Counted from the first letter of the stretch, positions 21,353 through 33,486 are shown. The stretch: DNA of 64,000 nt from Nepenthes gracilis (GCA_033239525.1 BSYO01000008.1:12035294-12099293); one strand, 5' to 3'. Notes: a model not told the origin generated them from the sequence alone. Translations and numbers: made by a program.

Positions 21353-22507
21353 TGGGCTAGCCCAAAGCCCAACCCATAGGGGAGGCAGTGGTCCAGTAGA
21401 TGTTCGCTCAAGACTGAAAAGGCACGACATTGGCAGGAAGAAAGCCCAAATGCCAGCGGCCCATCACGCGAACGAACAAATCAAATGCTCATGCAGTGAT
21501 ACGGATGGTCAAAGCGGGTTGACTCGAAACTTTTTAACGAGGAGTGGGCAATTAGAATTGCACATCGTTGCACCCGTAGTTGGCCCTCCTGGACAGCTGC
21601 CGACACCTCAATAATGCAACTAGCACGGAATTTTCATAACGCAGCCACGACAGCTGCCTTAACAGCTTAGCAAATATCCCCAAAAGGCTGTTATACATGA
21701 CATCAGGATTGCAGTTACGACTCTGTGAATATCCCCAAAAGGTAATTATCATGCAGTGACCTCTAGCATCGTCCTGAAAAAGGAAGAAATGTCCCCGGAT
21801 GGCCACGATTGCCATTTGCGCCCCTCGCGCGATCACAGAGACAACTCAACAGATCTATCAAGGCAGCCGATGTTAGCCGCGAAGGCCACACCAACTCTAA
21901 TTCTATGAATACTCCTTAACCCTACAGGAAGGGAGATCGAACGATTCCGATACACAAGTATCCTAGAAAGATCAAAGAGTTCTCTCTCCTCTCTCTTAAG
22001 CCACCTAGCCAACGAGAGCATATTCTCTTAGAAGTCGCTCCTTGTCGAGTACATCTCTCAAAGTCTAGCTCTCCAGTTCACACTTAATCTCCCCTCCTTT
22101 TCGCATTTGTGCATCTCACTGCATCCTCCATTTGTTTAATTATCGTAAAAAGATTTCTGATTTGAGTATTGAAGAATATATTGAGGAGCAAATCCCGCCG
22201 TCCTCTAACCTCTCATTCATTTATTATGGTATACAAGGTTCAAATTATAAGAAACAATGACCAAACTTGTTTTGATTCATCTTCTAGAAGAGATTAAGGG
22301 ATTCATTAATCCGTATACCAATTTAGATCCAAGAACGTATGTATATTTGGGAATGAGTCTCGCCATCCTTTGACCTCTCATTCATTTATTATGGCATATA
22401 AGGTTCAGGTTATAAGAAATAGAGACCAAACCCGTTTCGATTCACCTGCCAGGAGAAATCAGGTGATTCACTAATCTGTATACTAATTCAAATCTAAGAA
22501 TGTATCA
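21353..22507 (+). repeat. Tat-type LTR, copy B, with internal duplication
   Basis: Aligns with 17404-18400 and starts TGGGCTAGCCCAAAGC. Its last part is duplicated: 22170-22337 and 22338-22507 both carry 'CCTCTCATTCATTTATTATGG', then 'GAGACCAAACC' or 'ATGACCAAACT', then 'TAATCyGTATAC'. The TATA position (about 21903) is changed to CTATGAATAC. Confidence 0.7.
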
Positions 22508-24124
22508 GTTACACATAAATAAAAAAATTAAAAGTACATAATAAAAGAAGAAAATTTAAAAAGAAGAGAGAAAAAATAAAAAAGTAAAAAAAAGCAAATA
22601 AAATTTATATAATTGAAAAGAGCGTGAAATTAAATGAATAAGAAATAGAAATTTTTTAAAAAATAAAAGAATAGGAAATATAGATAAATAAAAATATGAC
22701 AAATAAAAAGAAAGTAAAAAAATAAAAAATAAATAGTAAAAAATATATAAAAATAAAAAAATAAAATGTTGAAAAAACAAAGTGAAAAAAAAAAATAGAA
22801 ATGAGCAGAAGACACAAACAATGGCAAACAAAAAAATACTTATTAAAAATTTAAAATACAAAAATACAAAATAAAAATAATAAAAAATAAAAGATTAAAG
22901 ATATTAAATAGAGAAAAAAAAGAATAAAAAATAAAATATAAATATAAAAATTAAAAAATCACAAATGAGAAATAGAATCATCAAAAATTAAAAGAAAAAT
23001 AAATATAAACAAAAAAAAAATAAAAATCTAAAAATCAAACAATGAAAAACTCTAAAATACTAAAACAAGAGAAAAAAAAAAGAAAAAATTGAAAAGGAAA
23101 AAAATAATGATAGCATAATAATGAAAATGAAAACTAAATATAATAAGTGAAAGTCAGATTAGAAAAAGAAAAACAATAAAAATATAAAACTTTAAAGATA
23201 AAAGTAAAGCACAAAATGTTGACGAGAAAATGGAAGAGAATGAAAAATAAAATAAGGATAAAAATAAAAAATATTAAAAAATAAAAGAAAAGATGTAAAT
23301 TTAAAATCAAAGATAATAAAAGTTAGACAACAAGTTAGTAAGAAATAAAATAAGGCAAAGAACATCTTAGTAAAATGAAATATGAAAACATTTATGATGA
23401 ATAGAATAAAAATAAAAAAAAAATAAGAAAAAATAGTTATGAAATAAATATGAATTAAAAAACTAAAAAAGGAAATAAATAAAAGATAAATTGAAGGAGG
23501 AACAGCAAGTTAATGAAATTGGTGAAAGATAAAGCACTAAAAATATAATAATAAAGAAAATAAAAAAATAAAAAAATAAAGACAAAAATAAATGAAAAAG
23601 TCAAAAAGATAAAAACTGAATAAAAAATGAGAAATAAAAAATAAATTTAATTTTTAAAATTTTATTATTTATTTTCACTTTTTTTAATTTATTTCTTTGC
23701 TTTTTAAAAATTTATAATATAAAATTGATTATTATTATTCTTCTGTAATTATACTTTATATTACTTTATTTTTATTTTGTTATAATTTTTTATTTCATCA
23801 AATTTTATGTTTTATATTTCACTTTTATTTTAGGTTATACCTTCCTTATTCTTTATTTATAGAATAATTTATGGTTGGCTTGATTGGACCAATAAAATAA
23901 AGTATCCAGGCTCCGTTAATATTTTTGTCGATATTTTTTTATCCTTGTGCCTTTTTCTAATTTTTTATGTTATAATTTTTATTTTATTTCTTATATGATT
24001 TTTACTTTAAATTATTTTAGTACTTTATATTTTTTATGTTTAGTTTTTTTATTATGTTTATTTTTTATTTCTCATTTTAAATAAATTTTAAAAAATAATA
24101 AAGTAAACTAAATAATTTAATAAT
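22508..24124. repeat. Extremely A-rich / T-rich block 2 (1.6 kb)
   Basis: Homologous to block 1: A-rich at 22508-23640, T-rich at 23640-24124. Opening runs match 18401 onwards ('AATTGAAAAGwGyGTGAAAT', 'TAGAAATTTTTT'). A normal-composition island at about 23862-23945 contains 'TGGTTGGCTTGATTGGACC'. No gene. Confidence 0.8.
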
Positions 24125-24440
24125 TGATGCGTCATTGGGTCTGGCTTATTGTGCGGATTAGAAAGTTTTTGGATACCTCGCGTCGCGTTGAGCTCGAATG
24201 GGTCCTGTTTTCGTGTCTCCCAACCTGAGCCTTGCGCATCATGAACTGTACGTAGGAGGTCAGAGGACGGCGAAAAGTATTTTCACCGTATATCATTCGA
24301 CGCTCAAATTAGTAATCTTTCCCAAAGAATAGAAAGATGCAAGTGTAAAGGTAAACATAATATGAAATATACAGATACTTGTATGCACGGGGTGCGAGTG
24401 AGGATGAGGGAGGCTCAGGATCCTTTCATGCACTTTGAAG
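24125..24440 (-). repeat. Inverted Tat-type LTR 3' end
   Basis: The reverse complement follows the Tat 3 LTR end (58560-58884): CACTCGCACC, 'GGGAAAGATTACTAATTTGA', 'GAAAAC.GGACCC', CTAATCCGCACAA, ending ATGACGCATCA. The TG border is at 24125. It faces LTR copy B across A/T block 2. Confidence 0.7.
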
Positions 24441-24473
24441 AGTGGATCACTTAGATTACCGGATGAGAGCAGC

Positions 24474-25395
24474 ACGTCATTCATGACAGACCAAGGGACA
24501 TACTGTTACAAAGTCATACACTTCGGTCTCAAGAATGTGGGTGCTACTTACTAGAGACTCGTGAATAAAATATTCGAAGGCCAAATTCGAATGAACGTGA
24601 AAGTCTATGTGGACGACATGCTCGTCAAAAGTAAAATAATCAACCATCACATTCAAGATCTGGACGAGACCTTCAACATCTTAAGAATGTACCAGATGAA
24701 ATTCAATCGAGCCGAGTGTACATTTGGAGTGACGGTTGAAAAATTCTTAGGCTACATTGTTTCATGCCGAGGGATTGAAGCAAATTTAGAAAAGATCAAT
24801 GCCATCATTAATATGAAATCCCCTCGGACCGTGAAGGAAGTCTAGAAGCTCAACAGAATGTTTACTGCATTGTCAGGCTTCTTAGCCAAGTCAGCCGAGA
24901 AGTATTTATTGTTCTTCAAGGCCCTGAGGGGGACAAAGAATAACGGCTTCCAATGAACAGTCAACTATGAAAAAGCCTTCCGAGGACTTAAGAGGTATCT
25001 ATCAAATCTACCTCTATTGACTTCTCCCTAAACAGGCGAGAAGTTGTACCTGTATCTTTCAGTTTCAGATGAAGCCTTGAGTTTAGCCTTAGTAAGTCAG
25101 CAGAATGGTAGTTAACAGCTCGTGTACTACAACAGCAAGATCTTGACTAATGCTGAGACAAGATATTCCCACGCAAAAAAGATGGCTCTGGTGCTTATGT
25201 ATTTCACTCGAAAATTGAGATCATACTTTCAGGCACACAAAGTAATTGTCTTAACCGACCAGCCTTTAAGAGCGATTCTATAAAGGCTAGAAACGTTGGG
25301 ACAGTTGGTCAAGTGGGCCATTGAGTTGGGTGAGTTTGACATAGAGTTCCGTCCATGACCCATCTTAAAAGGTCAGGCTTTGGCAGACTTTATCC
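24474..25395 (+). pseudogene. Reverse transcriptase and connection RNase H, Tat element 1
   Basis: Starts abruptly within RT (HTSFMTDQGTYCYK, then GLKNVGATY) and contains the catalytic YVDD at 24604-24621 (VYVDDMLVKSK), the thumb (CTFGVTVEKFLGYIVSCRGI) and, after a stop near 24843, the degenerate RNase H connection (YSHAKKMALVL, QLVKWAIELGEFDIEFRP). The palm N-terminus, gag and protease are missing, cut off near the inverted LTR at 24440. Stops at several sites. The enzyme would copy element RNA into DNA. Confidence 0.85.
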
Positions 25396-25439
25396 TCGAA
25401 ACCACGACAGCAACTCAGGACTCCTCGAACACTTATGAC

Positions 25440-25866
25440 GCTAAGGATTTACACAGCCCAACAACATGGACTCTACATGTGGACGTCTCATCAATAAAGG
25501 ATGGTTATGGAGTTGGTGTTGTGCTGGGGATACTTGAAGGATCAGAGATAAAATATTCAATGGTCATCGGGTTTCCAACAACCAACAACATGGCAGAATA
25601 CGAGACCTTGCTTGCAAAAATGCGATTGGTTAAGGAGTAATCTACCAAGGACTTGATTGCCTACAGCAATTTTGAGCTGGTCGTCAATCAAGTTCGCAAA
25701 AACTTCAAAGCCAATAGCCCACAACTATCCAAATAGCTCTCAAAAGTTCGAAAGCTTATGTAAGCTTTTGAGAGGATAGAAATGGTCCACATCCCGCGAG
25801 AAGAGAACGAAAGGGCCGACTAGTTGGTGAAAGCGGTAGCCTCGAGAGACCCAGAGCAGTATGCCT
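25440..25866 (+). pseudogene. Archaeal-type RNase H domain, Tat element 1
   Basis: The plus strand reads TWTLHVDVSSIKDGYGVGVV, NNMAEYETLLAKMRLVKE, then after a stop ELVVNQV and AYSNFE. It finishes with IPREENERAD. The TWxLxVDGSS start and the NNxAEYExL motif identify the extra RNase H found after the normal one in Tat-lineage elements. In-frame stops near 25640 and in 25730-25830 disable it. Confidence 0.85.
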
Positions 25867-27194
25867 AAGGAATGCGTGAGGTCCTCAACAAACCCAGTAT
25901 GGAAGATTCCAAGACAGAAGTGATGTAAATATCCGAGGATAACAATTGGATGACCCTTTACCTAAGGTACCTGTCTAATGGGACACTACCTGAGGACGTA
26001 GAGGAGGCAAGGAAGGTGAAGAAGATGGTAGGGTGGTATACTATCATGGATGGATGATTGTTTCGCCAAGGATTCTCTACCCCTACCTGAGGTACCTTAC
26101 CCTAGAAGAGGCTAATTACACCCTCAGAGAGGTACATCTCCGGGATTTGTGGATCCCACATTGGGAGTAAGAACCTTGCGTTCAAGCTAATGAGGCAAGG
26201 GTATTACTAGCCAACCATGAAATATGATGCCATAGATTTCATATGAAAATGTAAGAATTATCAGGTCCACGGCAATCTTACCCACCAGCCACATGCGAAA
26301 CTCAGAGCTCTACAATCACCTTCACCCTTCGCGCAATAGGGGCTGGACATACTTGGGCCACTACCAATAACGTTCGGACAAAGGAAGTTTTTAATCGTCG
26401 AAATTGACTACTTTACCAAGTGGGTTGAGGCTGCGCCATTGGCTCGCATAACCGAGCTAAACACAACATACTTCGTCCGGTAGAACATTGTGTGTAGGTT
26501 CGGGATCCCCGAATGTATTGTGATCGATAATGGGACCCAATTCTCTAGGAAAAGGTTCACCAAGTATTACACCAACCTAAGAATAAGGTTGCATACATCA
26601 GTCGCGTACCTACATAGTGCAACAGTCAAGTGGAGGTCACAAACCACACAATACTACATGGACTAAAAACGAAGCTGGAACACACTGGGGCCTGGTGGGT
26701 TGAAGAACTACCGTTAGTGCTATGGTCCTACAGGACAACTCCGAGGGAGCCAACATGAGAAACTCCTTTAGCCTATGTTACGGGGTCGAGGCGGTCATTC
26801 CAATGGAAGTAGGGTTACCAAGCCTTCGCGTGGAAAGTTTCAATCCACTCAATAATGTACTGAGACTCCGGGAGAACCTTGACTTTCTTGAAAAAGTCCG
26901 AGACGCAGCAAGATTGCGGATAGCAGCTTACCAACAAAGGGTCACTCGGTATTATAATAAAAAAGGTGAAAGCACACTAGTTCGAGGTAGGGGACTTAGT
27001 GCTCAGAAGCATTGAGGCCACCGAAAAAATACCAACCGGAACAAGCTATCCTCAAATTGGGAAGGGCCGTTCCTGGTCTCGGCCATTCTACGAAATTGAA
27101 CGTACAGGCTACGCACTAAAGAGAGAAGGCTTGTCCCATGGACATGGAACGCAACTCACCTTAAAATGTATTATCAATAAAGTTATAAAACACA
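25867..27194 (+). pseudogene. Integrase, Tat element 1
   Basis: Peptides in changing frames include the DNGTQFS catalytic region (about 26527), then HGLKTKLE, LWSYRTTP, and an intact stretch from 26722 with CYGVEAVIPMEVGLPSLRVE and RIAAYQQRV. The C-terminal segment VLRSIEATEK and GRSWSRPFYE lies at about 26990-27090. The HHCC zinc region at the start is only weakly seen. It has at least ten stops or frameshifts. It would insert element DNA into chromosomes. Confidence 0.8.
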
Positions 27195-27361
27195 CAGGTA
27201 CATTGTTTGCACTACGTGCTTGTATCTCATTTTATTAATAAAGTAACAGTTTTCATTTAAATTATGATTTTGTATCCCACGGAGTGATTGCACCATCTCA
27301 TAAAGTAACAAGGCTTAGGATGCCCCTAAATCAAGTGGATAGGATTCCTCTCACTTGCGCT

Positions 27362-27431
27362 AAAACTCGGATATGTCCGAGCGGCCCAAGAGGTCGTCTT
27401 TAAAACTCGGCTGTGCCCGAGTGGCCCTAGA
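27362..27431 (+). repeat. 40-bp tandem repeats in the 3' UTR of Tat 1 (left part)
   Basis: Two units starting at 27362 and 27402: AAAACTCGG.TrTGyCCGAG followed by 'yGGCCCAAGAGGTCGT'. Each contains the small inverted repeat CTCGG/CCGAG. The second unit is interrupted at 27431 by the solo LTR, and the pattern resumes at 31037. Tandem repeats in the variable region after pol are known in Tat elements. Confidence 0.75.
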
Positions 27432-30400
27432 TGTGACGCCCCACATCATACGTCCTTGTACTTATTATTAATATTATTATTATCATAGACAAGATTCTAA
27501 CATTAGCCATAAATTATACTAGCTTTAATATCGCATTATTCATTCGTAATATTAGTCTAAATTAAGGAAGATACTTACTAAACATCCATAAGAATTTAAA
27601 CCTGATTGAAGCATATATTCTATATCATAATAGAAGTAATTCCATTATCATCAAAATACAACATGTCAGAAATACAATATTATAGAGTACATTTTTTTTA
27701 CTTTCTTTTCATCATCCCAAGTACAACATATACGTCATAAAAAAATTCTGGTCACCTCAAACTTCTTTCCTAATCCTGTTCATCTTTAATCATTTCTTGA
27801 GACTCGTCTGAAGGAAAGTGAAAATAGGAAGCAAGTGAGCCAAATGTTCAACAGTGTACATAACATACAAAGGCATACATTTTATATAGAATATACATTA
27901 ACATATATAAATAAGAGCGGATACATGAAATGCAATGCATTTACCTTTCTTAATTTTCTAACTTTTATTGACTGTATTTATTTTTTATTATCTTTAGGGA
28001 TTAGGGCTAATAGGTTTCACCAACTAACGGAGCAGATAAATCATGGAAAGGATTGTGTTGATCCACACAATCTAAGGCAAATATCCTAGCAATAAGATAA
28101 ATTGTGCTTACTTTCACAATCAGGATTGTGCTTAATTTCACAATCTCATTCTTGTCCTTCTTACACCCCGAGGTGGGTGGTACTACCTAAATCCTGGTAG
28201 ACAGGGCAGAAACGGACGGGCCGTATAAAAGTAATTTTTTATTTTTTTACTATAATATCCTAAGGCATATCAGGGAATATCACCATCTGAAAAAGATCGA
28301 TGGTCCAATTTTCCTTTTTTTAAACTTTAAAGGGATCTCGTATAACCGAACTTAACAAAACTTAACTAAATGTCATTGGACGTAATTGAATTTTTTTAAT
28401 ATTTTCATAGAGTCCCTTCCAAACTTTCATGAATATAGTTTAATATAGCAAACGATGTCCAAATATAATATTTCATAGGCCTTGAACATGCAGAAAAATG
28501 CATACGAAATTTTATTCCATACTTAGTGTCTTTTAATCTACTTGGTGGTCAATTAATTTACCAGAGCTTAAATAATTTAATTCAATACTTATTGATGTTA
28601 GTAAGTCAAGTTGGGGTCGATTTTGAGCTAGTTTAATATTTTATTCATATTTTAGAAAATTTTCGGTTCGCGTGAACCGGTTCGGTTGATGCTTGGGACT
28701 GGGTTTCCTCATTATTTTGAGCCCGAATTTTTTTATAAATATCCCAATATCCTTTTTAGGTCGATTGGTCATTGGTTTGGTCAATTTTTAGTCAAATTTG
28801 GGCCCGGTTCGACCCTTTTTAATAATTGGCCCAAATAAATGTTTAAGATGAACTAGTTCTGGGAAGGATTTGACGGACCGGTTCAGTGAGTTACATAGCC
28901 CATTATCACGAGCCATTTATACACAACATGGATATGGGTCTTAGCTATTTTGTACCCAAATTTGAACCGGTTTGGTGATCGGATGGTTGCTGGTTCAGCC
29001 TGCCAACCCAAACTACCCCTTTGATTTTTAGCAAAACTGTCCAGACAATTCTGCTTCCCTAATTTTTTTTATGGTTCAATCGGGTCGATTTTTGACCGGT
29101 TCAGGGCGTCTTCTTGTAGCCAAGGGATTCAAGAATAAATTTGGTTTGGGGCTAGTCCAAGTCAAAATATTGGCCAGTTCAGGCCAAATTCCCAGAACAG
29201 CTTCTGCATCAGCATCAGCTGATGCCGACCGATTCTGTTCTAACTTTGTGGGTTCAAATCATATTTAATTTGGATTCGATTTTTACCGGGCGATACTTGA
29301 ATATCACCTCCAAGGTCTTAGCTAACGTTTCGCACAGATTTGGCCCATTTTGGATTTGGGTTGTATTTTATTTAAAATTATTTCTCAAACTGCTCATAGA
29401 AATAGTTCAGCAAGATCCTTGTTGTTCATGGGTCCGGTTCAGTATCCGGCCCAAATATTCTTGGGTTGCCGTATTATATGGTAATATTCCACACATAATA
29501 TTAGCAAATCGGGTCTGGTTGGACTATGAATCAACCCATTTTGGGGTGTGTTTGGCTAAATGTTTAGAAACTGAAATTTCCGCATCAGCAGAACCAGCTT
29601 ACTGGTTCTGCAGCCGAGTTTGGGTTCGATTTTGAATCCCTTCTTGGACAATTCAGGGCCTCATGTTTTTTTACTTTTACTTCATTAAATAAGGATCATT
29701 TGACTAGTTTTTATCGTTGTCTAATTCGGCCATTTAGTGGTCGATATGAAGCAAATATCAGGAACTACCACAACAGAACCCAATTTTGGACACTATCATG
29801 TGTCTAGGGCCGGTTCACCCATTTTTAATTTTTTTTTCTTGCAACTCCTCATGAATTTATGATAACTAAGGAAGTATATGCAAGTATTGGATCAACAATA
29901 CTCAAGAGAAATTAGCTAAAAATTGCTCAACAATCAAGGAAAGGGTCGAAGTATACTTGCCGATTTATTCAGTTGAACTTCTCCTTGCTGTCTCTTGGTT
30001 TCCTTCCTCTTTTCCCTTACTTTACCCCCGATTTTTTTTGTGCTTCACAATCTCTTCTCTCTTCCCTTCTTCTACCCTATTCATGCTTTAAATAAATTTA
30101 CTCATCTTAACCCCTAAAGCCTCGTGTCACTCCTCCAAATTTTGCATGTAGCAGTAGCTCGGTGTTGCATTAGATTGCAACCCGTGTTTAGCTGATTCAC
30201 CATGCTTCTGTTAAGCAACGATAAGGCTAAAATTTAGGGCTAATACTTAGTGTTATTTGTGGCCAACTTATCCTAATTAAGTTGCTCAAAGAGCTGCTTG
30301 GAAGGGAGAGAAACTTGGCTGCTGATGCAGCCGAGAGGTGTCGTGCATCAGCAGCCTAGCTGTTGATGCGTGCCACCTTTCATGCCTCTTTCCTTTATTT

Positions 30401-31022
30401 TTCCTATTAATATATAATGTATCCTTAATTTATTATATTTTATAGTTACCATAGTCTAACATGGAGTGAAAAATCTACCTAATTTTCCCATTGGCACAGC
30501 TGCCAAATCGAATTTGTCCAAGTCTCCCTCGGTTGCTGAATTTTTCCATTTTGCCTATTATTTTGAAGGATTTAATTTAAGGTGTTTGGGTATGCATTTG
30601 TGAAAATTTAGAACATGGAAACTTAGTATAGATACTAAAGATAATCTAGTATTAATTTCGTTCCAAACTGAATTTCTTATCATCTCCCGATTTACATCCT
30701 TGGCTTTCGGGTTTAAAAGGCAATTTAAAATGATCAGGTGTCGGGGTTTCGGAAACAAAGACATGGGAAGTTAGTCTACTTGTCAATGATCAATTGGGAT
30801 TATTTACGTCAAAATCCGGATTGCGTAACACATCCTAAATTAAATCCCTGGCTTTTAGGTTCCAAAATTAAATTAAAGGAATCGGACATGAGTATGCAAA
30901 AAACTAAGACATAGGGGGCTAGTATGTTTGTCAAAGATTATTTTGGATTAATTTCATCATAATTTGAATTACATAAGTTGTCCAGAATTACGTTCCTGGT
31001 TTACGGGATTGCGGTCTTTACA
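27432..31022 (-). mobile_element. Solo LTR (3,591 bp) with CTAGA target duplication
   Basis: It starts TGTGACGCCCCACAT and ends GGTCTTTACA at 31022. CTAGA lies at 27427-27431 and again at 31023-31027. Its ends read TGTAAAGACC and GGGGCGTCACA on minus, a Tekay-type pair, in minus orientation. There is no internal region or second LTR, so two LTRs recombined and removed the body. It contains scattered GAACCGGTT-like blocks (about 28670-29110), a hairpin at 30317-30356 and no coding region. Confidence 0.9.
30317..30356. other. Perfect 13-bp inverted repeat (hairpin)
   Basis: GGCTGCTGATGCA (30317-30329) and TGCATCAGCAGCC (30344-30356) are exact reverse complements with a 14-base loop. The related word GCATCAGC occurs elsewhere in the same LTR (about 29204 and 29582). 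Confidence 0.7.
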
Positions 31023-31027
31023 CTAGA

Positions 31028-31090
31028 GGTCGAACAAAAACTCAGAAATATACCGAGCGGCCCAAGAGGTTGTGTTAAAACTCGCTCAAG
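31028..31090 (+). repeat. 40-bp tandem repeats of Tat 1 (right part)
   Basis: Continues the AAAACTCrG..CCGAGCGGCCCAAGAGGT pattern of 27362-27431 after the CTAGA duplication, confirming that the solo LTR landed inside the array. Confidence 0.7.
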
Positions 31091-31500
31091 GACGAAAAAT
31101 TGGTATGAAACCAAGAAACCCTAAAAGTTGAACTAAAAACTTATGGGGCTTAAAATGACAAGCATGTAGAGCCCTAGAGTAGCATCTTCAGCCTAAGATG
31201 GTCAAAATGTTCAGACATTAAGCTAATTTAAGACTATGTTATTTAACAGCATGTCACAAAGGAACCAAGTGTTAGGGAAGTCCAAGAAGACAAGCAAGGC
31301 GTTTACGTTAAGAGATTTGAATTTTATTTATAAAATTAATAAATGTACAACAGTGTACATACATGTACAAAAAAGAAAAAAAAATGTGTGTAAAACAAAA
31401 TAAATTATGCAGCTAAAGGTCTCGCCTGCTCTGAGGACCTTGGTTGTCTAGAGGACTCTGGCCGAACGGACGGCCCCGACTATGAAGATGTGAAAGACTT
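31091..31500. other. Tat 1 3' UTR between repeats and aORF
   Basis: No gene seen. AT-rich from 31300 to 31400, with an A-run near 31372-31384. Confidence 0.5.
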
Positions 31501-33372
31501 CTAGCGTGGTAGGAGGCCAATCAAGTTGTCCTTGCGCTGGGCGCTGGAGTTCCTCCGATCAAGGAGAGCAATAGGAAACCTCAGGACCAAGAGCTTCATG
31601 ATCCAGCGACACATATCTATGGCTTCCCAGTACTTATGCTCGAGGGCTGGAGCAATGTCCTCAGGCTTCAACGAAGTCCTGAGCTCCTGTTCCAATAAGA
31701 GATTTCTCTCTCAGAGGACGACGTGCAGCCTCTCTTGCTCCTTCAGCTAGCCCTCCACGGAAGAAATGTGGCCCTCAGTCTCAGCAAGCTTGAACTCTAA
31801 ACTCTGGATGCGTTCCCCCAAAGACCTGGAAGTTTCGAGCTCTGTGTAAGCCTGGGTAGCCTCGCTGATGATCGCGTCAAGGCCGCCTGCCATATCCTAA
31901 AGCTACAAAGACAATGTACGTCCGTAGGACATCAATAAGATGAGGCAAAGTCAGAAAGGGGATAGAGGAATACCTTGGTCACGAAGGAACTCCTAAAAGT
32001 GCTCTGCTCTCTGGGAGCTTCTGGCTCCGCGGGTTCTGTAGTCGCGGCCTCCTACACCACAGAAACCTCTGCCCTGGCCTCAGCAAGAGGGTCCTCAGAG
32101 GCTGCAGGCGGAGTCATCATTGGACTTTAGATTTGGATCGCTAGGCAAGGAAGCTTAGTAGACTCTGCAACAGGTTCTGCATCAGGTAGCTCAACGGCCT
32201 GGCTCTCCGCGACCTCAGCAGCATCAGCAGTTGTCGTCATCGTCGTCATCACTGCTTCATTGATCCGCATCACCTCAACCTCCTTCGCAGTCTCCTCTGC
32301 GATGGTGTCCTTGGATGGAGCATCCATCTAGCCCGAGATCTCACCAGGGAATCCAGAAGAGATGTCAGGAATCGGCTCATCAAGGACAGGTTGGGTGACA
32401 GGCGGATCCACGAGTCAGCACACAGGCTCAGAAGGCTGCTTGGGTGACTCAGTAGAGGCTAAAGTTTCGATGCCCAACACAGTCTCAAATAGAGGCCGTT
32501 TGCGGAGGTCTCGGCCTCTTAAAGAGAGGTGCTATCACAGTGGTGTCGTCATAAGACAAGGAGCTCGCAATAGTGGTCACCGAACACTTTGAGGCTTCAG
32601 TTCGGTGACTCTTCTTTGGCTGCTCGGATGGCTCCTCAATCTTCGGAGGCTCCTCCTTTCTCCTCAGCTTCTTCTTCTTCTTCTTCTAAGAAGTAGCAGC
32701 AGCACAGAGGCCCTCGGCCTGAGACCCCCACTTGGCTTTCTCCAAGTTCTCGGGTCTCAGCCAAATATTTTTCTTATTTTCATTGAAACCATCAAGGTTG
32801 GCCATTACCAAGTCTTTGACTTTCTTGGCAGCCTCCCTTTTCTCCTTAGAGGCATTCGAGCAGTGCTACTCAACCAAATTCCCCCAAGTGTTGTCAATGG
32901 CCCAATTCTTTCGGACCTCCAAAAAGAAAAATTTATCTTTTCACCTCTTGGTGGAATTGGGATTCTCGCCACTCATAACAACGAACTCAGGTTGTGGCGT
33001 CATGATAATCCAGTACAGGTTATGAGTGAAGCGAAACATAAATTTCACCATCGACACCTCCAGCACTTTCTTGTGGCAACGTGTAAAAATACAGAGCGAA
33101 ACAAGATACCTAATAGTGTTGGGTTGTATCCTCGCGAACGGTACTCCAAGGGCCCTCATAATGACATAGAGCTCGATGGGAACGGGGAAGCAAAGCCCAC
33201 CCTTGAGGTGGACTTTGTATACAGCAATGAACCCATCAGGAGGGCTACATGCCCTATCACTGGGATCAAGGACCACCATCGCAATGGAATCTGGAATGTC
33301 ATACTTCGTACGTATGGCATCGAGACTAGCCAGGGTCAGGAAGGATGCTATTTCCTTAACACTAGGAGCCAT
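31501..33372 (-). pseudogene. Antisense ORF, aORF copy 3 (Transposase_28 N-domain, coiled-coil C-domain, one intron)
   Basis: Starts MAPSVKEIASFLTLASLDAI at 33372 (context CCATGG). The signature PPDGFIAVYKVHLKGGLCFP, PIELYVIMRALGVPFARI and NTIRYLVSLCIF spans residues 45-95. After a frame break come KDKFFFLEV, a Lys/Glu-rich stretch and an Ala/Glu/Thr-rich low-complexity stretch (32127-32327). A GT-AG intron follows (31897-31973), then a coiled-coil C-terminus: LETSRSLGERIQSLEFKLAE, LLLEQELRTSLKPED, HKYWEAIDMCRWIMK, stop at 31501. It is antisense to Tat 1 pol and precedes its 3' LTR. The function of the family is unknown. Frameshifts and stops are present. Confidence 0.75.
31897..31973 (-). 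other. Predicted 77-base GT-AG intron in aORF copy 3
   Basis: The minus strand reads GACCAAG|GTATTCC at the donor and a T-rich run to GTAGCTTTAG|GATATG at the acceptor. Removing it joins the low-complexity region to the coiled coil. A similar junction with GATGAT occurs in copy 4 (37438-37521). Confidence 0.55.
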
Positions 33373-33486
33373 GGAAGTTGGAGAAAAGGCACAAAAGAAA
33401 CGAGAGGAGAAGTGCTAGAGAGAATGGCAGCCAAAGGTTCGACAGAGAAAGTTTTAGGGTTGCACAAAAGAAAATTAAGGTTGTAA

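Noticed and set aside
32605..33486. 293-codon plus-strand open frame
   Set aside because: It lies opposite the aORF, whose minus-strand signature (PPDGFIAVYK) is recognisable; the plus frame has low-complexity Leu runs from a (CTT)n stretch and no known domain.
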